DNA of 64,000 nucleotides, taken from DASZJY01 sp036260255 (lineage in GTDB: Bacteria > Actinomycetota > Acidimicrobiia > Acidimicrobiales > AC-14). This document shows positions 16,037-22,891 of the stretch, piece by piece. Both the position numbers and the translations under genes were made by a program. The stretch lies in NCBI GenBank assembly GCA_036260255.1, contig DATAAF010000057.1:17641-81640 (forward strand). Reading direction: 5' to 3'. The notes under the pieces were generated by a model. That model saw only the letters and a program-made list of their open reading frames with translations, did not search any database and was not told the origin of the DNA. The number at the start of each line of letters is the position of its first letter. The first letter of the stretch is position 1.

Positions 16037-17317
16037 ATGCCGACGGGCGCCGCCGGGCTCAGCCGAGCAATCCACCCCGTCACGTCGGTCGCCATGGGCG
16101 ACGCCACGTCGTACGTCGACGGCACCTTGACGGTGTCGGCGCCCGAGGCCCAGAGCGTCCTCGCCGACCCCGCCCTCGACAGCGTCCGGGTGACGTGTGC
16201 CTCCCCCGGCGACCCCGTCCGCATCGTCAAGGTCCTCGACGCCGTCGAGCCCCGCACCAAGGGGCAGGGCGGGGGCGGGATCTTCCCCGGCTTCGTGGGG
16301 CCGGCCAAGGCCCAGGGCCGGGGGACGACCCATGTCCTGCGGGGCGCGACCGTCGTCGCCGCCGGCTACCTCCCCCGGGCCCAGGAGGCGGTCGTCGACA
16401 TGTCCGGGCCGGCGGCCGAGCTCTCCCCCCTGGGCACCCGCCACAACCTCGTTGTCGAGTTCACGCCGGCCGAGGGGGCGCCGTGGGAAGAGGTCGACCG
16501 GGCCCTCCGCCGGGGGCTGCTCGCCCTCGCCGCCCGCCTGGCCGAGGCCGCCCTCGAGGCCGTGCCCGACGAGGTGGAGGAGCTGCCGCCCGCCGGCGGC
16601 GGCGGCGACGGGTTGCCGCGCGTCGGCGCCGTCACCAACCTGCAGACCCAGGGCAACTTCAAGGACGTCTTCGTCTACGGGCGCAGCTTCGGCGCCGCCC
16701 TCCCCACCCTTCTCGACGCGGGGGACCTGGACGACGGGGCTGTGGTCAGCGGCCAGTTCGGGCATCCCTCGCTCAAGAACCCGACCGTCGTCCACCAGAA
16801 CCACCCGGTGGTGGCCGCCCTGCGGGCCCGCCACGGCACCGACCTGTCCTTCGCCGGCGTGGTGATCGCCCCCGAGCCGGTCGACGCGGTCCAGAAGGAG
16901 CTGGTGGCCGTCCACGCCGCCCGGGCGTGCGCGGCGGCGGGGTTCGACGCCGCCGTCGTCACCAAGGAGGGCGGCGGCAACGCCGACGCCGACGTGTCGC
17001 TGAAGCTGGACGCCCTGGAGGACGCCGGCATCGCCGCCGTCGGGATCTACGCCGAGATGGCGGGGCCCGACGGCACCGGCCCCCCCGTCGTCGTGCCTCC
17101 CGAGCGGGCGACGGCGATGATCAGCACCGGGAACTACGACCACCGGCTCACCCTTCCGGAGATGGAGAGGGCGCTCGGAGGCGACGAGGTCGCCCTGGTC
17201 GAGCAGCCCGCCACCGCCGAGATGGAGCTGCCCACCGCGGTGATCTACTGCGCCAACAGCCCCCTGGGTTGGGGCCGCCTCACGTGCGCCGAGCCGCCGG
17301 TGAAGGAGGGCAGCTGA
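16037..17317 (+). CDS. grdE: Glycine/sarcosine/betaine reductase component B, alpha-beta subunit (GrdE-like)
   Basis: A 426-residue homologue of GrdE/GrdG/GrdI. Recognisable segments are NLQTQGNFKDVFVYG (201-215), SGQFGHPSLKNPTVVHQNHPVV (238-259), SFAGVVIAPEPVDAVQKE and VVTKEGGGNADADVSLKL. In the clostridial glycine and sarcosine enzymes the proprotein is cut at an Asn-Cys near residue 241-242 and the Cys becomes a pyruvoyl group that binds the amine substrate. Here that position reads Gln240-Phe241, so the pyruvoyl group cannot form in the known way. It should pair with GrdB, whose ATG overlaps this stop by one base. Substrate unknown: either quaternary or non-amine, or activated differently. 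Confidence 0.88.
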   Translation: MPTGAAGLSRAIHPVTSVAMGDATSYVDGTLTVSAPEAQSVLADPALDSVRVTCASPGDPVRIVKVLDAVEPRTKGQGGGGIFPGFVGPAKAQGRGTTHVLRGATVVAAGYLPRAQEAVVDMSGPAAELSPLGTRHNLVVEFTPAEGAPWEEVDRALRRGLLALAARLAEAALEAVPDEVEELPPAGGGGDGLPRVGAVTNLQTQGNFKDVFVYGRSFGAALPTLLDAGDLDDGAVVSGQFGHPSLKNPTVVHQNHPVVAALRARHGTDLSFAGVVIAPEPVDAVQKELVAVHAARACAAAGFDAAVVTKEGGGNADADVSLKLDALEDAGIAAVGIYAEMAGPDGTGPPVVVPPERATAMISTGNYDHRLTLPEMERALGGDEVALVEQPATAEMELPTAVIYCANSPLGWGRLTCAEPPVKEGS

Positions 17318-18606
17318 TGGGCAAGGTCGTCCACTACATCAACCAGTTCTTCGCCGGGATCGGCGGGGAGGAGGCGGCCGGCACGCCACCGGAGTCCCGC
17401 CCCGGTCCCGTCGGCCCGGGCAGGCGCCTCCAGGAGCTGTTGGGCGACGAGCACGTGATCGTCGCCACCGTCCTGTGCGGCGACGACCACGCGGTCAGCG
17501 GGCCCGAGGCGATCGCGGAGATCATGGACCTGGTCGCCGGGGACCAGCCCGATCTGCTGGTGGCGGGGCCCGCCTTCACCAGCGGCCGCTACGGCCTGGC
17601 CTGCGCCCGGGTGGCGGCCGCCGCCACCGCCGCCGGCATCCCCGTCGTGGCCGCCATGCACGAGGAGAACCCGGGGCTCGAGGAGGCGGGCGGCGCACCG
17701 GTGGTGGCCAGCGGAGAGGCCGCCCGCCGCATGGCCCAGTCCCTCGACACCCTCGCCGCCGCCGCCCGGGCCCTGCTCGCCGGCGAGGAGCTGACCGCCG
17801 CCCACGGCCGCATCGGCACCATCCCCCGTCAGGTCCGGGTGGCCGACGACGACGCCGCCACCCGGGCCGTCGCCCTGGTCCTGGCCCGCCTGGCCGGCGA
17901 TCGAGAGGCCACCGAGATCCCCCTCCCCCGCTTCGACAAGGTGGCCCCCGCCGCGCCCGTCGACCCGTCCGAGGTCACCGTCGCCATCCTCACCGAGGGC
18001 GCCCTCGTGCCCGACGACAACCCCGGCAAGCTGGAGTCGGCCCGCGCCACCCGCTGGCTGCGCTACCCGCTGGAAGGGCTCGACTCACTGCCGGTGGGCG
18101 AGTGGCGCTCGGTGCACGGCGGGTTCTCCACGCAGTGGGCCAACGACGACCCCCACCGCATCCTGCCCCTCGACGTGGCCCGGGAGCTGGAGAAGCAGGG
18201 CGCCATCGGCCGCCTCCACGCCGCCTACCTCGTGACCGCCGGCAACGGCACCTCGGTGGGCAACGCCCGGCGGTTCGGCATCGAGTGGGCCGCCGACCTC
18301 CGCCACTCCGAGGTCCGCGCCGCCATCCTCACATCCACCTGAGGGACGGGCACGCGTTGCGGGGCAACGCTCGCCAAGGAGCTCGAACGGGCCGGCATCC
18401 CAACCGCGCTCCTCTGCAACCTGGTGTCGATCGCCCAGCGGGTGGGGGCGCCTCGGATCGTCCCCACCCGGGGCATCCCCTACCCCACCGGCGACCCCTC
18501 GTTGAGCCCCGCCGAGGAGCGGGCGTGGCGGCGCCGCCTGGTCGAGAAGGGGCTGGAGGCGGTCGGCACGCCGGTCAGCGGGCCAACCGTGTTCGAGGTG
18601 GCCTGA
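17317..18606 (+). CDS. grdB: Reductase component B, selenoprotein gamma subunit (GrdB-like), UGA read as Sec
   Basis: A 429-residue protein if the UGA at 18340-18342 is decoded as selenocysteine (residue 342). The N-terminus VVHYINQFFAGIGGEE and the AILTST-U-GT-x-TRCGATLAKELERAGIP context are diagnostic of GrdB, and frame and similarity continue 87 codons past the UGA to a second TGA at 18604. Clostridial GrdB has U-G-T-C-T-R-C; here the first Cys is Gly (U342-G-T-G-T-R-C348), keeping only the distal Cys. GGAGGG lies 8 nt before the ATG. A 7-bp hairpin with a GGG loop starts 11 nt after the UGA. The protein reduces the activated substrate and hands a selenoether-bound acyl group to GrdA. Standard callers will truncate it at 18342. 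Confidence 0.92.
18354..18370 (+). promoter_or_regulatory. Candidate bacterial SECIS hairpin in grdB
   Basis: GCGTTGC (18354-18360) and GCAACGC (18364-18370) pair perfectly around a GGG loop, beginning 11 nt after the UGA codon. Bacterial SECIS elements bound by SelB lie just 3' of UGA within the coding region and have a G at the top of the apical loop, which this satisfies. The 3-nt loop is smaller than in E. coli fdhF, so the real fold may open the top pair. Confidence 0.55.
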
Positions 18607-18699
18607 ACCGGCGATTCTGGGTGCGCAAAGTGGTTGATTTGGCGCGCTTTTCGTCACCCAATTCGAGGAAAGGGCGGGGTGCCACCTAACCTGCGGGCC

Positions 18700-20142
18700 G
18701 TGACCACTCCCATCGTCAGCGCGTCCACCCAGGTCCTGGCCCACGCCCCCGGCCTGGCCCGCCACGGTTCCAAGCCCCGGCGCGAGCTGCCCAAGGACCC
18801 CGAGGTGGAGCGGGCCTTCCTCGCCGCCCTGCGCACGTTCGACGAGGCGGTGGCCTACGCGCCCCACCAGGCCTGGCTCGGCGCCGTCCACCCCCGCGAC
18901 CTGCCCGAACGGCCGTGGGTGGGGGCCTCGAGCGACGGCGACGGCGCCGCCTCCCGGTTCGGCCCCGCCGGCGAGCTGCTCCCCGAGGAGGAGCTGCTCG
19001 GGCTCCTCGCCGCCCTCGACCACTTCGAGCTGGTCGCCCTCGACCCCGAGGTCGCCGACCGGGCCGCCGCCGCTCTCGCCGCCCACCCGCTGGCCAAGCG
19101 CCTCGACCTCGAGAACCTGGACAAGGCCCGTGGCGACGCCGAGGGCGAGACGTCCAGGCCGGGGACGCTGGGGCTCCACCTGGGCGCCGACCACCTGGCC
19201 GGCGCCATCCGGGGCGCCCAGGACGACGACGAGTCGCTGTCCGCCCACGTCCTCCTGGAGAACCTGGCCGGCAAGGTCACCGCCAGCATGGCCCTGCTCG
19301 ACCTGCTCGAGGCGAACGACATCGACCCGACCTCGATCGAGTACGTCATCTCCTGCGGTGAGGAGGCGGTCGGCGACCGCTACCAGCGGGGCGGCGGCAA
19401 CCTGGGCAAGGCGGTGGCCGAGGTCGCCGGTCTCACCGAGGCCTCGGGCGCCGACGTGAAGAACTTCTGCGCCGCCCCCGTCCCTGCCCTCGTCATCGCC
19501 GCCAGCCTGGTGGCGTCGGGCGTCTTCCGGCGGGTCGCCGTCGTCGCCGGCGGGTCGCTGGCCAAGCTGGGCATGAAGTTCCAGGGCCACCTGGCCAACA
19601 ACCTCCCGGTCCTCGAGGACGTCCTGGGCGGGGCGGCCGCCCTCGTCGAGGCCGACGACGGCCGTTCACCCGTCCTGCGCCTCGACGCCGTGGGGCGCCA
19701 CAAGGTGTCGGCCGGGGGGTCCACCGCCCAGGTCATGGAGGCCCTGGCCACCGAGCCCCTGTCGCGCGTCGGGCTGGCCATGACCGACGTCGACGACTTC
19801 GCCACCGAGCTGCACAACCCCGAGATCACCGAGCCCCAGGGGTCAGGCAACGTCCCCGAGCGCAACTACAAGACGATGGCCGCCCTCGCCGCCCGCCGGG
19901 GCGACATCGGACGCGAGGACATCCCCGCCTTCGTCGCCGAGCGGGGCATGCCCGGCTTCGCCCCGACCCAGGGCCACCTGGCGTCGGCGCTGTGCTACCT
20001 CCCCCACGCCCTTGAGCGATTGACAACGGGAGCGGCGGGTAGGGTCTCCCTCGTCGCCAAGGGCAGCCTGTTCCTGGGTCGCATGACCGGGCTGTCCGAC
20101 GGCATGAGCGTGCTCCTGGAGCGCAACCCGGCGCGCGGGTAG
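18700..20142 (+). CDS. grdC: Reductase component C, beta subunit (GrdC-like)
   Basis: A 480-residue thiolase/FabH-fold protein. VKNFCAAPVPALVIAASLV contains the conserved Cys of GrdC, followed by VAVVAGGSLAKLGMKFQGHL and LPVLEDVLGGAAALV as in the clostridial protein, with AVGRHKVSAGGSTAQVMEAL and AFVAERGMPGFAPTQGHLAS later. In the known pathway component C takes the carboxymethyl-selenoether from GrdA, yields acetyl-phosphate and works with GrdD; grdD is not in this cluster. The GTG at 18700 is chosen because MTTPIVSAS matches the family start; a TTG at 18634 would add 22 atypical residues. A 93-nt gap separates it from grdB. Confidence 0.9.
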   Translation: MTTPIVSASTQVLAHAPGLARHGSKPRRELPKDPEVERAFLAALRTFDEAVAYAPHQAWLGAVHPRDLPERPWVGASSDGDGAASRFGPAGELLPEEELLGLLAALDHFELVALDPEVADRAAAALAAHPLAKRLDLENLDKARGDAEGETSRPGTLGLHLGADHLAGAIRGAQDDDESLSAHVLLENLAGKVTASMALLDLLEANDIDPTSIEYVISCGEEAVGDRYQRGGGNLGKAVAEVAGLTEASGADVKNFCAAPVPALVIAASLVASGVFRRVAVVAGGSLAKLGMKFQGHLANNLPVLEDVLGGAAALVEADDGRSPVLRLDAVGRHKVSAGGSTAQVMEALATEPLSRVGLAMTDVDDFATELHNPEITEPQGSGNVPERNYKTMAALAARRGDIGREDIPAFVAERGMPGFAPTQGHLASALCYLPHALERLTTGAAGRVSLVAKGSLFLGRMTGLSDGMSVLLERNPARG

Positions 20143-20174
20143 CCCGCCGGACCCGGCAAAGAGAAGGAGGATTC

Positions 20175-20513
20175 GTGACAGCCGTGGCCGAGGCCACCAA
20201 GGACAACTTTCAGGACCTGATCGCCGAGGGGACGGTCCTCGTCGACGTGTGGGGCCCCCAGTGCGTCCCCTGCGTCGCCCTGGCTCCTCACGTCGACCAG
20301 CTGGCCGAGGAGCGGCCCGACATCTCGGTGGTGAAGCTCGAGGCCCCCAAGGCCCGCCGGGTCTGCATCGACCTCAGGGTCATGACCATGCCCACCTTCC
20401 TCCTGTTCCGCGACGGCGAGGAGGTGGCCCGCCTCTCGGACCCCAACCTCTCGCCCGACAAGCTGCAGGAGTGGCTGAGCGAGACCCTCGAGGCGCCGAA
20501 GGAGGTGAGCTGA
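20175..20513 (+). CDS. trxA: Thioredoxin of the reductase operon
   Basis: A 112-residue thioredoxin-fold protein. VDVWGPQCVPCVALAPHVDQL holds the redox pair C-V-P-C in place of the usual WCGPC, and VMTMPTFLLFRDGEEV keeps the cis-Pro loop. Thioredoxins with altered CxxC sites commonly sit in glycine-reductase operons, where they pass electrons to selenoprotein A. GTG start 5 nt after GAAGGAGG. It lies 32 nt after grdC and 3 nt before grdA, so all are probably one transcript. No thioredoxin reductase gene is in the window. Confidence 0.9.
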   Translation: MTAVAEATKDNFQDLIAEGTVLVDVWGPQCVPCVALAPHVDQLAEERPDISVVKLEAPKARRVCIDLRVMTMPTFLLFRDGEEVARLSDPNLSPDKLQEWLSETLEAPKEVS

Positions 20514-20516
20514 CAG

Positions 20517-20981
20517 GTGTTGAAGGACCGCAAGGTGATCGCCCTGGGCGAGCGCGACGGCATCGCCAGCCCGGCCATCGAGGCGTGCATCAAGGCCGCC
20601 GGGGGCAGCGTGCTCTTCGGGGCCACCGAGTGCTTCGTCTGAACGGCGGCCGGGGCCATGGACCTGCACACCCAGGAGGCGATCATCAAGCTGGTCGACC
20701 AGCACGGCAAGGATGACCTGCTCGTCGTGCTCGGAGCTCCCGACCCGGAGAGCGCCGAGATCGCGGCCGAGACCGTGGTGCTGGGCGACCCCTCCTATGC
20801 AGGGCCATTGGCCGGGGCCCAGTTGGGTCTCGACGTCTACCACCTCCTCGAGGACGAAGTCCGTTCGGAGATCCCCGACGACGTCTGGGAGGATCAGATC
20901 GGCGTCATGAGCGACGTCCTCGACGCCGAGGGCATCACCACCGCAGTGTCCGCCATGCGGGCGAAAGCGGGCGACCGATGA
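20517..20981 (+). CDS. grdA: Glycine/sarcosine/betaine reductase selenoprotein A (GrdA), UGA read as Sec
   Basis: A 154-residue protein if the UGA at 20640-20642 encodes selenocysteine (residue 42). The context ECFV-U-TAAGAMDL is the invariant GrdA signature; downstream, DDLLVVLGAPDPESAEIAAETVVLGDPSYAGPLAGAQLGL is equally typical. GrdA accepts the carboxymethyl group as a selenoether and is the shared redox partner of component B and component C in the cytoplasm. GTG at 20517 after AAGGAGG; the adjacent TTG is an alternative. Read conventionally, it appears as two unrelated short pieces split at 20642. Its stop overlaps the next small gene (ATGA). Confidence 0.93.
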
Positions 20982-21139
20982 GCCGCCTGGAACAGCTGCT
21001 GGAGTCCAGCAGCTGCTCGGAGTGCGGCGCCGGCGTCTATCGCAACGACGAGGGCCGCATCGCCTGCAAGGGCTGCGACGCGCCAACCGAGGAGTGCACG
21101 TGCGCGGGCGAGAAGCCCGACATGTCGCTCCCGTCCTAG
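20978..21139 (+). CDS. Tiny Cys-rich (zinc-ribbon-like) protein coupled to grdA, 53 aa
   Basis: Starts at an ATG overlapping the grdA stop by 4 nt. After a leucine-rich helix (MSRLEQLLESSS) come three Cys groups: C-S-E-C-G, C-K-G-C-D and C-T-C, seven cysteine-rich positions spaced like a rubredoxin- or zinc-ribbon-type metal knuckle. The tail EKPDMSLPS is short. I know no such protein in clostridial grd operons. Translational coupling and operon position suggest a role with the reductase, such as metal or electron carrier, selenoprotein chaperone or regulator. It is too short for most gene callers. Confidence 0.7.
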   Translation: MSRLEQLLESSSCSECGAGVYRNDEGRIACKGCDAPTEECTCAGEKPDMSLPS

Positions 21140-21212
21140 CGGCGGGAGGGCAGGCCCTCCCGCCGAGCCCCCTCGCGGACATGCCGGTCTTCAGCCGGCG
21201 AGCGGCCATCCG

Positions 21213-21971
21213 GTGAGACTGCGTTCGGGCGGCGAGGGCGGCCGGCCAGACGGAGCCTCCGACGTCGTCGCCGGTCCCGGCCGCCCGGGAGATGGGGCTT
21301 TGCCGGCACCGGGCGCGGCCGCCGCCGAGCGCCTGCCCGGACCCGGCGTGGTGTCGACACTGTTGGCCCTCGCCGCCGGCTTGGTGGTGCTGGCGCTCAG
21401 CGCCCTCCCGATCGACGCCGACCACGTCGGCGGGCTCGAGGAAGACGTGTTCCGCTTCCTGAACGACGACGTTTCGCTCCCCGAGGGGCCGGTCTGGCTG
21501 GTCATGCAGCTGGGGAGCGTCGTGGTCGTCCCCCTGGTGGTGGCGGCCGCCCTCCTGGTCCGGCGCCGCCGCCTGGCGGTCACCGCCGCGGTGGCCGGGA
21601 CGTTCGTCTACGCCATGGGCAAGGTCGTCCGCCATGCCGTCCCGCGGGGCCGCCCCGCCAGCATCCTGGCGGACGTCACCGTGCGCGATCCCGCGGTCGG
21701 CAGCGGCTACCTGTCGGGGCACATGGCCCTGGCGGTGGCCATGGCGGCGGCGCTCACGCCCTACCTCGGTTGGCGGGGCCGGGCCGCCGTGTGGACGCTG
21801 GCCGCCCTGGTCGGCTTCGGTCGCATCCACGTCGGCGTCCACATGCCCCTCGACGTCGTCGGCGGCGCCGGCCTGGGCCTGGCCGGCTGGGCGCTCGTCC
21901 ATCTGGCGGTGACGGCGGTGCCGGCCGCGCTGGCCGGCCGCCGGCAACCGGCCGAGACGGTGCCGGCGTAG
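21213..21971 (+). CDS. PAP2-family membrane phosphatase
   Basis: A 252-residue protein with about six membrane segments. The type 2 phosphatidic acid phosphatase motifs are present in order: a Lys/Arg-rich first motif ending in RGRPA, GSGYLSGHMALA (catalytic His of the SGH motif) and GRIHVGVHMPLDVVGG (R-x5-H-x3-D). The family dephosphorylates lipid phosphates or undecaprenyl pyrophosphate with the active site on the outer face. GTG start at 21213. The first 45 residues are Gly/Pro-rich and could be shorter if a later start is used. It lies 73 nt after the grd cluster and is functionally unrelated by sequence. Confidence 0.85.
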   Translation: MRLRSGGEGGRPDGASDVVAGPGRPGDGALPAPGAAAAERLPGPGVVSTLLALAAGLVVLALSALPIDADHVGGLEEDVFRFLNDDVSLPEGPVWLVMQLGSVVVVPLVVAAALLVRRRRLAVTAAVAGTFVYAMGKVVRHAVPRGRPASILADVTVRDPAVGSGYLSGHMALAVAMAAALTPYLGWRGRAAVWTLAALVGFGRIHVGVHMPLDVVGGAGLGLAGWALVHLAVTAVPAALAGRRQPAETVPA

Positions 21972-22039
21972 GCCCTGTCCGGACGTTCTTTCCATCGACC
22001 GGCCCATGGTGGGGGTCGATCGAGCGAAGTTCGCCCGGG

Positions 22040-22486
22040 TCAGGCCTCGGCGCCGCCCCCGGGGCCGGTGTCGGGGCCGCCGTCGCCGCCGGAGGCGGCC
22101 ACCGACAGCCGGCCGAGGTAGTGGCCCCAACCGTGGGTGTGCTCGCCGACCGCGCCCTCGGGAAGGTCCCGGTGGACCAGGCGGACCCGTGTCTTGGTGC
22201 CTTCGGGGTGCAGGGAGATCTCGATGGTGCTCGACCCGGGGGGTACCGGGTTGCCGGGAGCGTCCCAGCCGAAGGTGAACACCACCCGGTCGTTGGGCAC
22301 GACCTCGACGAACTCCCCCACTGCGGGGTACTGCCCGGCGACGAGCACCCGATAGGTGCCTCCCGGGCGGGGGTCGAGCTCGGCTTCGGTGCCCATCCAG
22401 CGAACGTGCTCGTCGGCGACGGTGAGCAGTTCGAAGATGGTCTCCGGACTGGCGTCCACGACGACCTCCTGCACGAGCTCGGCCAT
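22040..22486 (-). CDS. SRPBCC (AHSA1-like) domain protein
   Basis: A 148-residue START/AHSA1-type domain. VQEVVVDASPETIFELLTVADEHVRWMG opens the fold, and GGTYRVLV, FTFGWDAPGNPVPPGSSTIEISL and TRVRLVHRDLPEGAVGEHTHGWGHYLGRL match the common C-terminal helix. A Gly/Pro-rich tail follows. It binds a hydrophobic small molecule, or has no known role. Coupled (TGATG) to the ArsR-type gene upstream, a very common two-gene arrangement in actinobacteria; expression should follow that repressor. Confidence 0.85.
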   Translation of the reverse strand: MAELVQEVVVDASPETIFELLTVADEHVRWMGTEAELDPRPGGTYRVLVAGQYPAVGEFVEVVPNDRVVFTFGWDAPGNPVPPGSSTIEISLHPEGTKTRVRLVHRDLPEGAVGEHTHGWGHYLGRLSVAASGGDGGPDTGPGGGAEA

Positions 22487-22800
22487 CAGCGCTCCTCCTT
22501 GTCTCGCTCATTTGCCTGGGCGGCCTCACGCAGGCGCCCCAGGCGATCGGTCCAGAAGTCGTCGAGGAACCGCCGCAGCTCCTCGACGGTGTCGGGGCGG
22601 GCCCGGTAGAGCCGTCGCGTGCCGTCCCGCCGCTCCTCCACGAGCCCCGCTTCCCGCAGGACCCGGAGGTGCTGGGAGACGGCCGGCCGAGTCACCGCGA
22701 AGTGGGCGGCGATGGCGCCGGCCGGGAGCTCGCGTGCCCGCACGAGCCGGAGGATCTCCCGCCGGCGGGGCTCGGCGATCGCCCGAAGGGCGGCATCCAC
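22486..22800 (-). CDS. ArsR-family transcriptional regulator
   Basis: A 104-residue winged-helix regulator: IAEPRRREILRLVRARELPAGAIAAHFAVTRPAVSQHLRVLREAGLVEERRDGTRRLY is the standard ArsR/SdpR helix-turn-helix and wing. There is no cysteine metal site, so it is of the metal-independent subgroup that pairs with SRPBCC proteins. The GTG at 22800 lies about 7 bp from the -10 hexamer, implying a leaderless mRNA. A palindrome between -35 and -10 suggests autorepression of the two-gene operon. Confidence 0.9.
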   Translation of the reverse strand: MDAALRAIAEPRRREILRLVRARELPAGAIAAHFAVTRPAVSQHLRVLREAGLVEERRDGTRRLYRARPDTVEELRRFLDDFWTDRLGRLREAAQANERDKEER

Positions 22801-22806
22801 GACGTA

Positions 22807-22836
22807 ACTGTAAGCGAATACTTACGTAAGTGTCAA
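22807..22836 (-). promoter_or_regulatory. Promoter and operator of the arsR-type/SRPBCC operon
   Basis: On the minus strand TTGACA (22836-22831) and TACAGT (22812-22807) are 18 bp apart, a near-consensus housekeeping promoter. The perfect 12-bp palindrome ACTTACGTAAGT (22820-22831) lies between them, and an overlapping TAAG-N6-CTTA (22811-22824) extends the symmetry. Transcription would start at about 22800, exactly on the GTG start codon. Confidence 0.7.
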
Positions 22837-22891
22837 CTAACGAATGGCGGCACGCCGGGTCAGCGTGGGGCGTGGGCCGTGGGGGCCGCGG

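Noticed and set aside
18340..18342. True stop codon of grdB
   Set aside because: Strong family similarity continues for 87 codons past it, and the UGA is at the known Sec position.
20643..20690. SECIS hairpin after the grdA UGA
   Set aside because: Only 3-4 bp stems (GGC/GCC too close to the UGA, CCTG/CAGG with no loop G) could be drawn by eye, so I do not annotate one. The Sec call rests on the protein motif.
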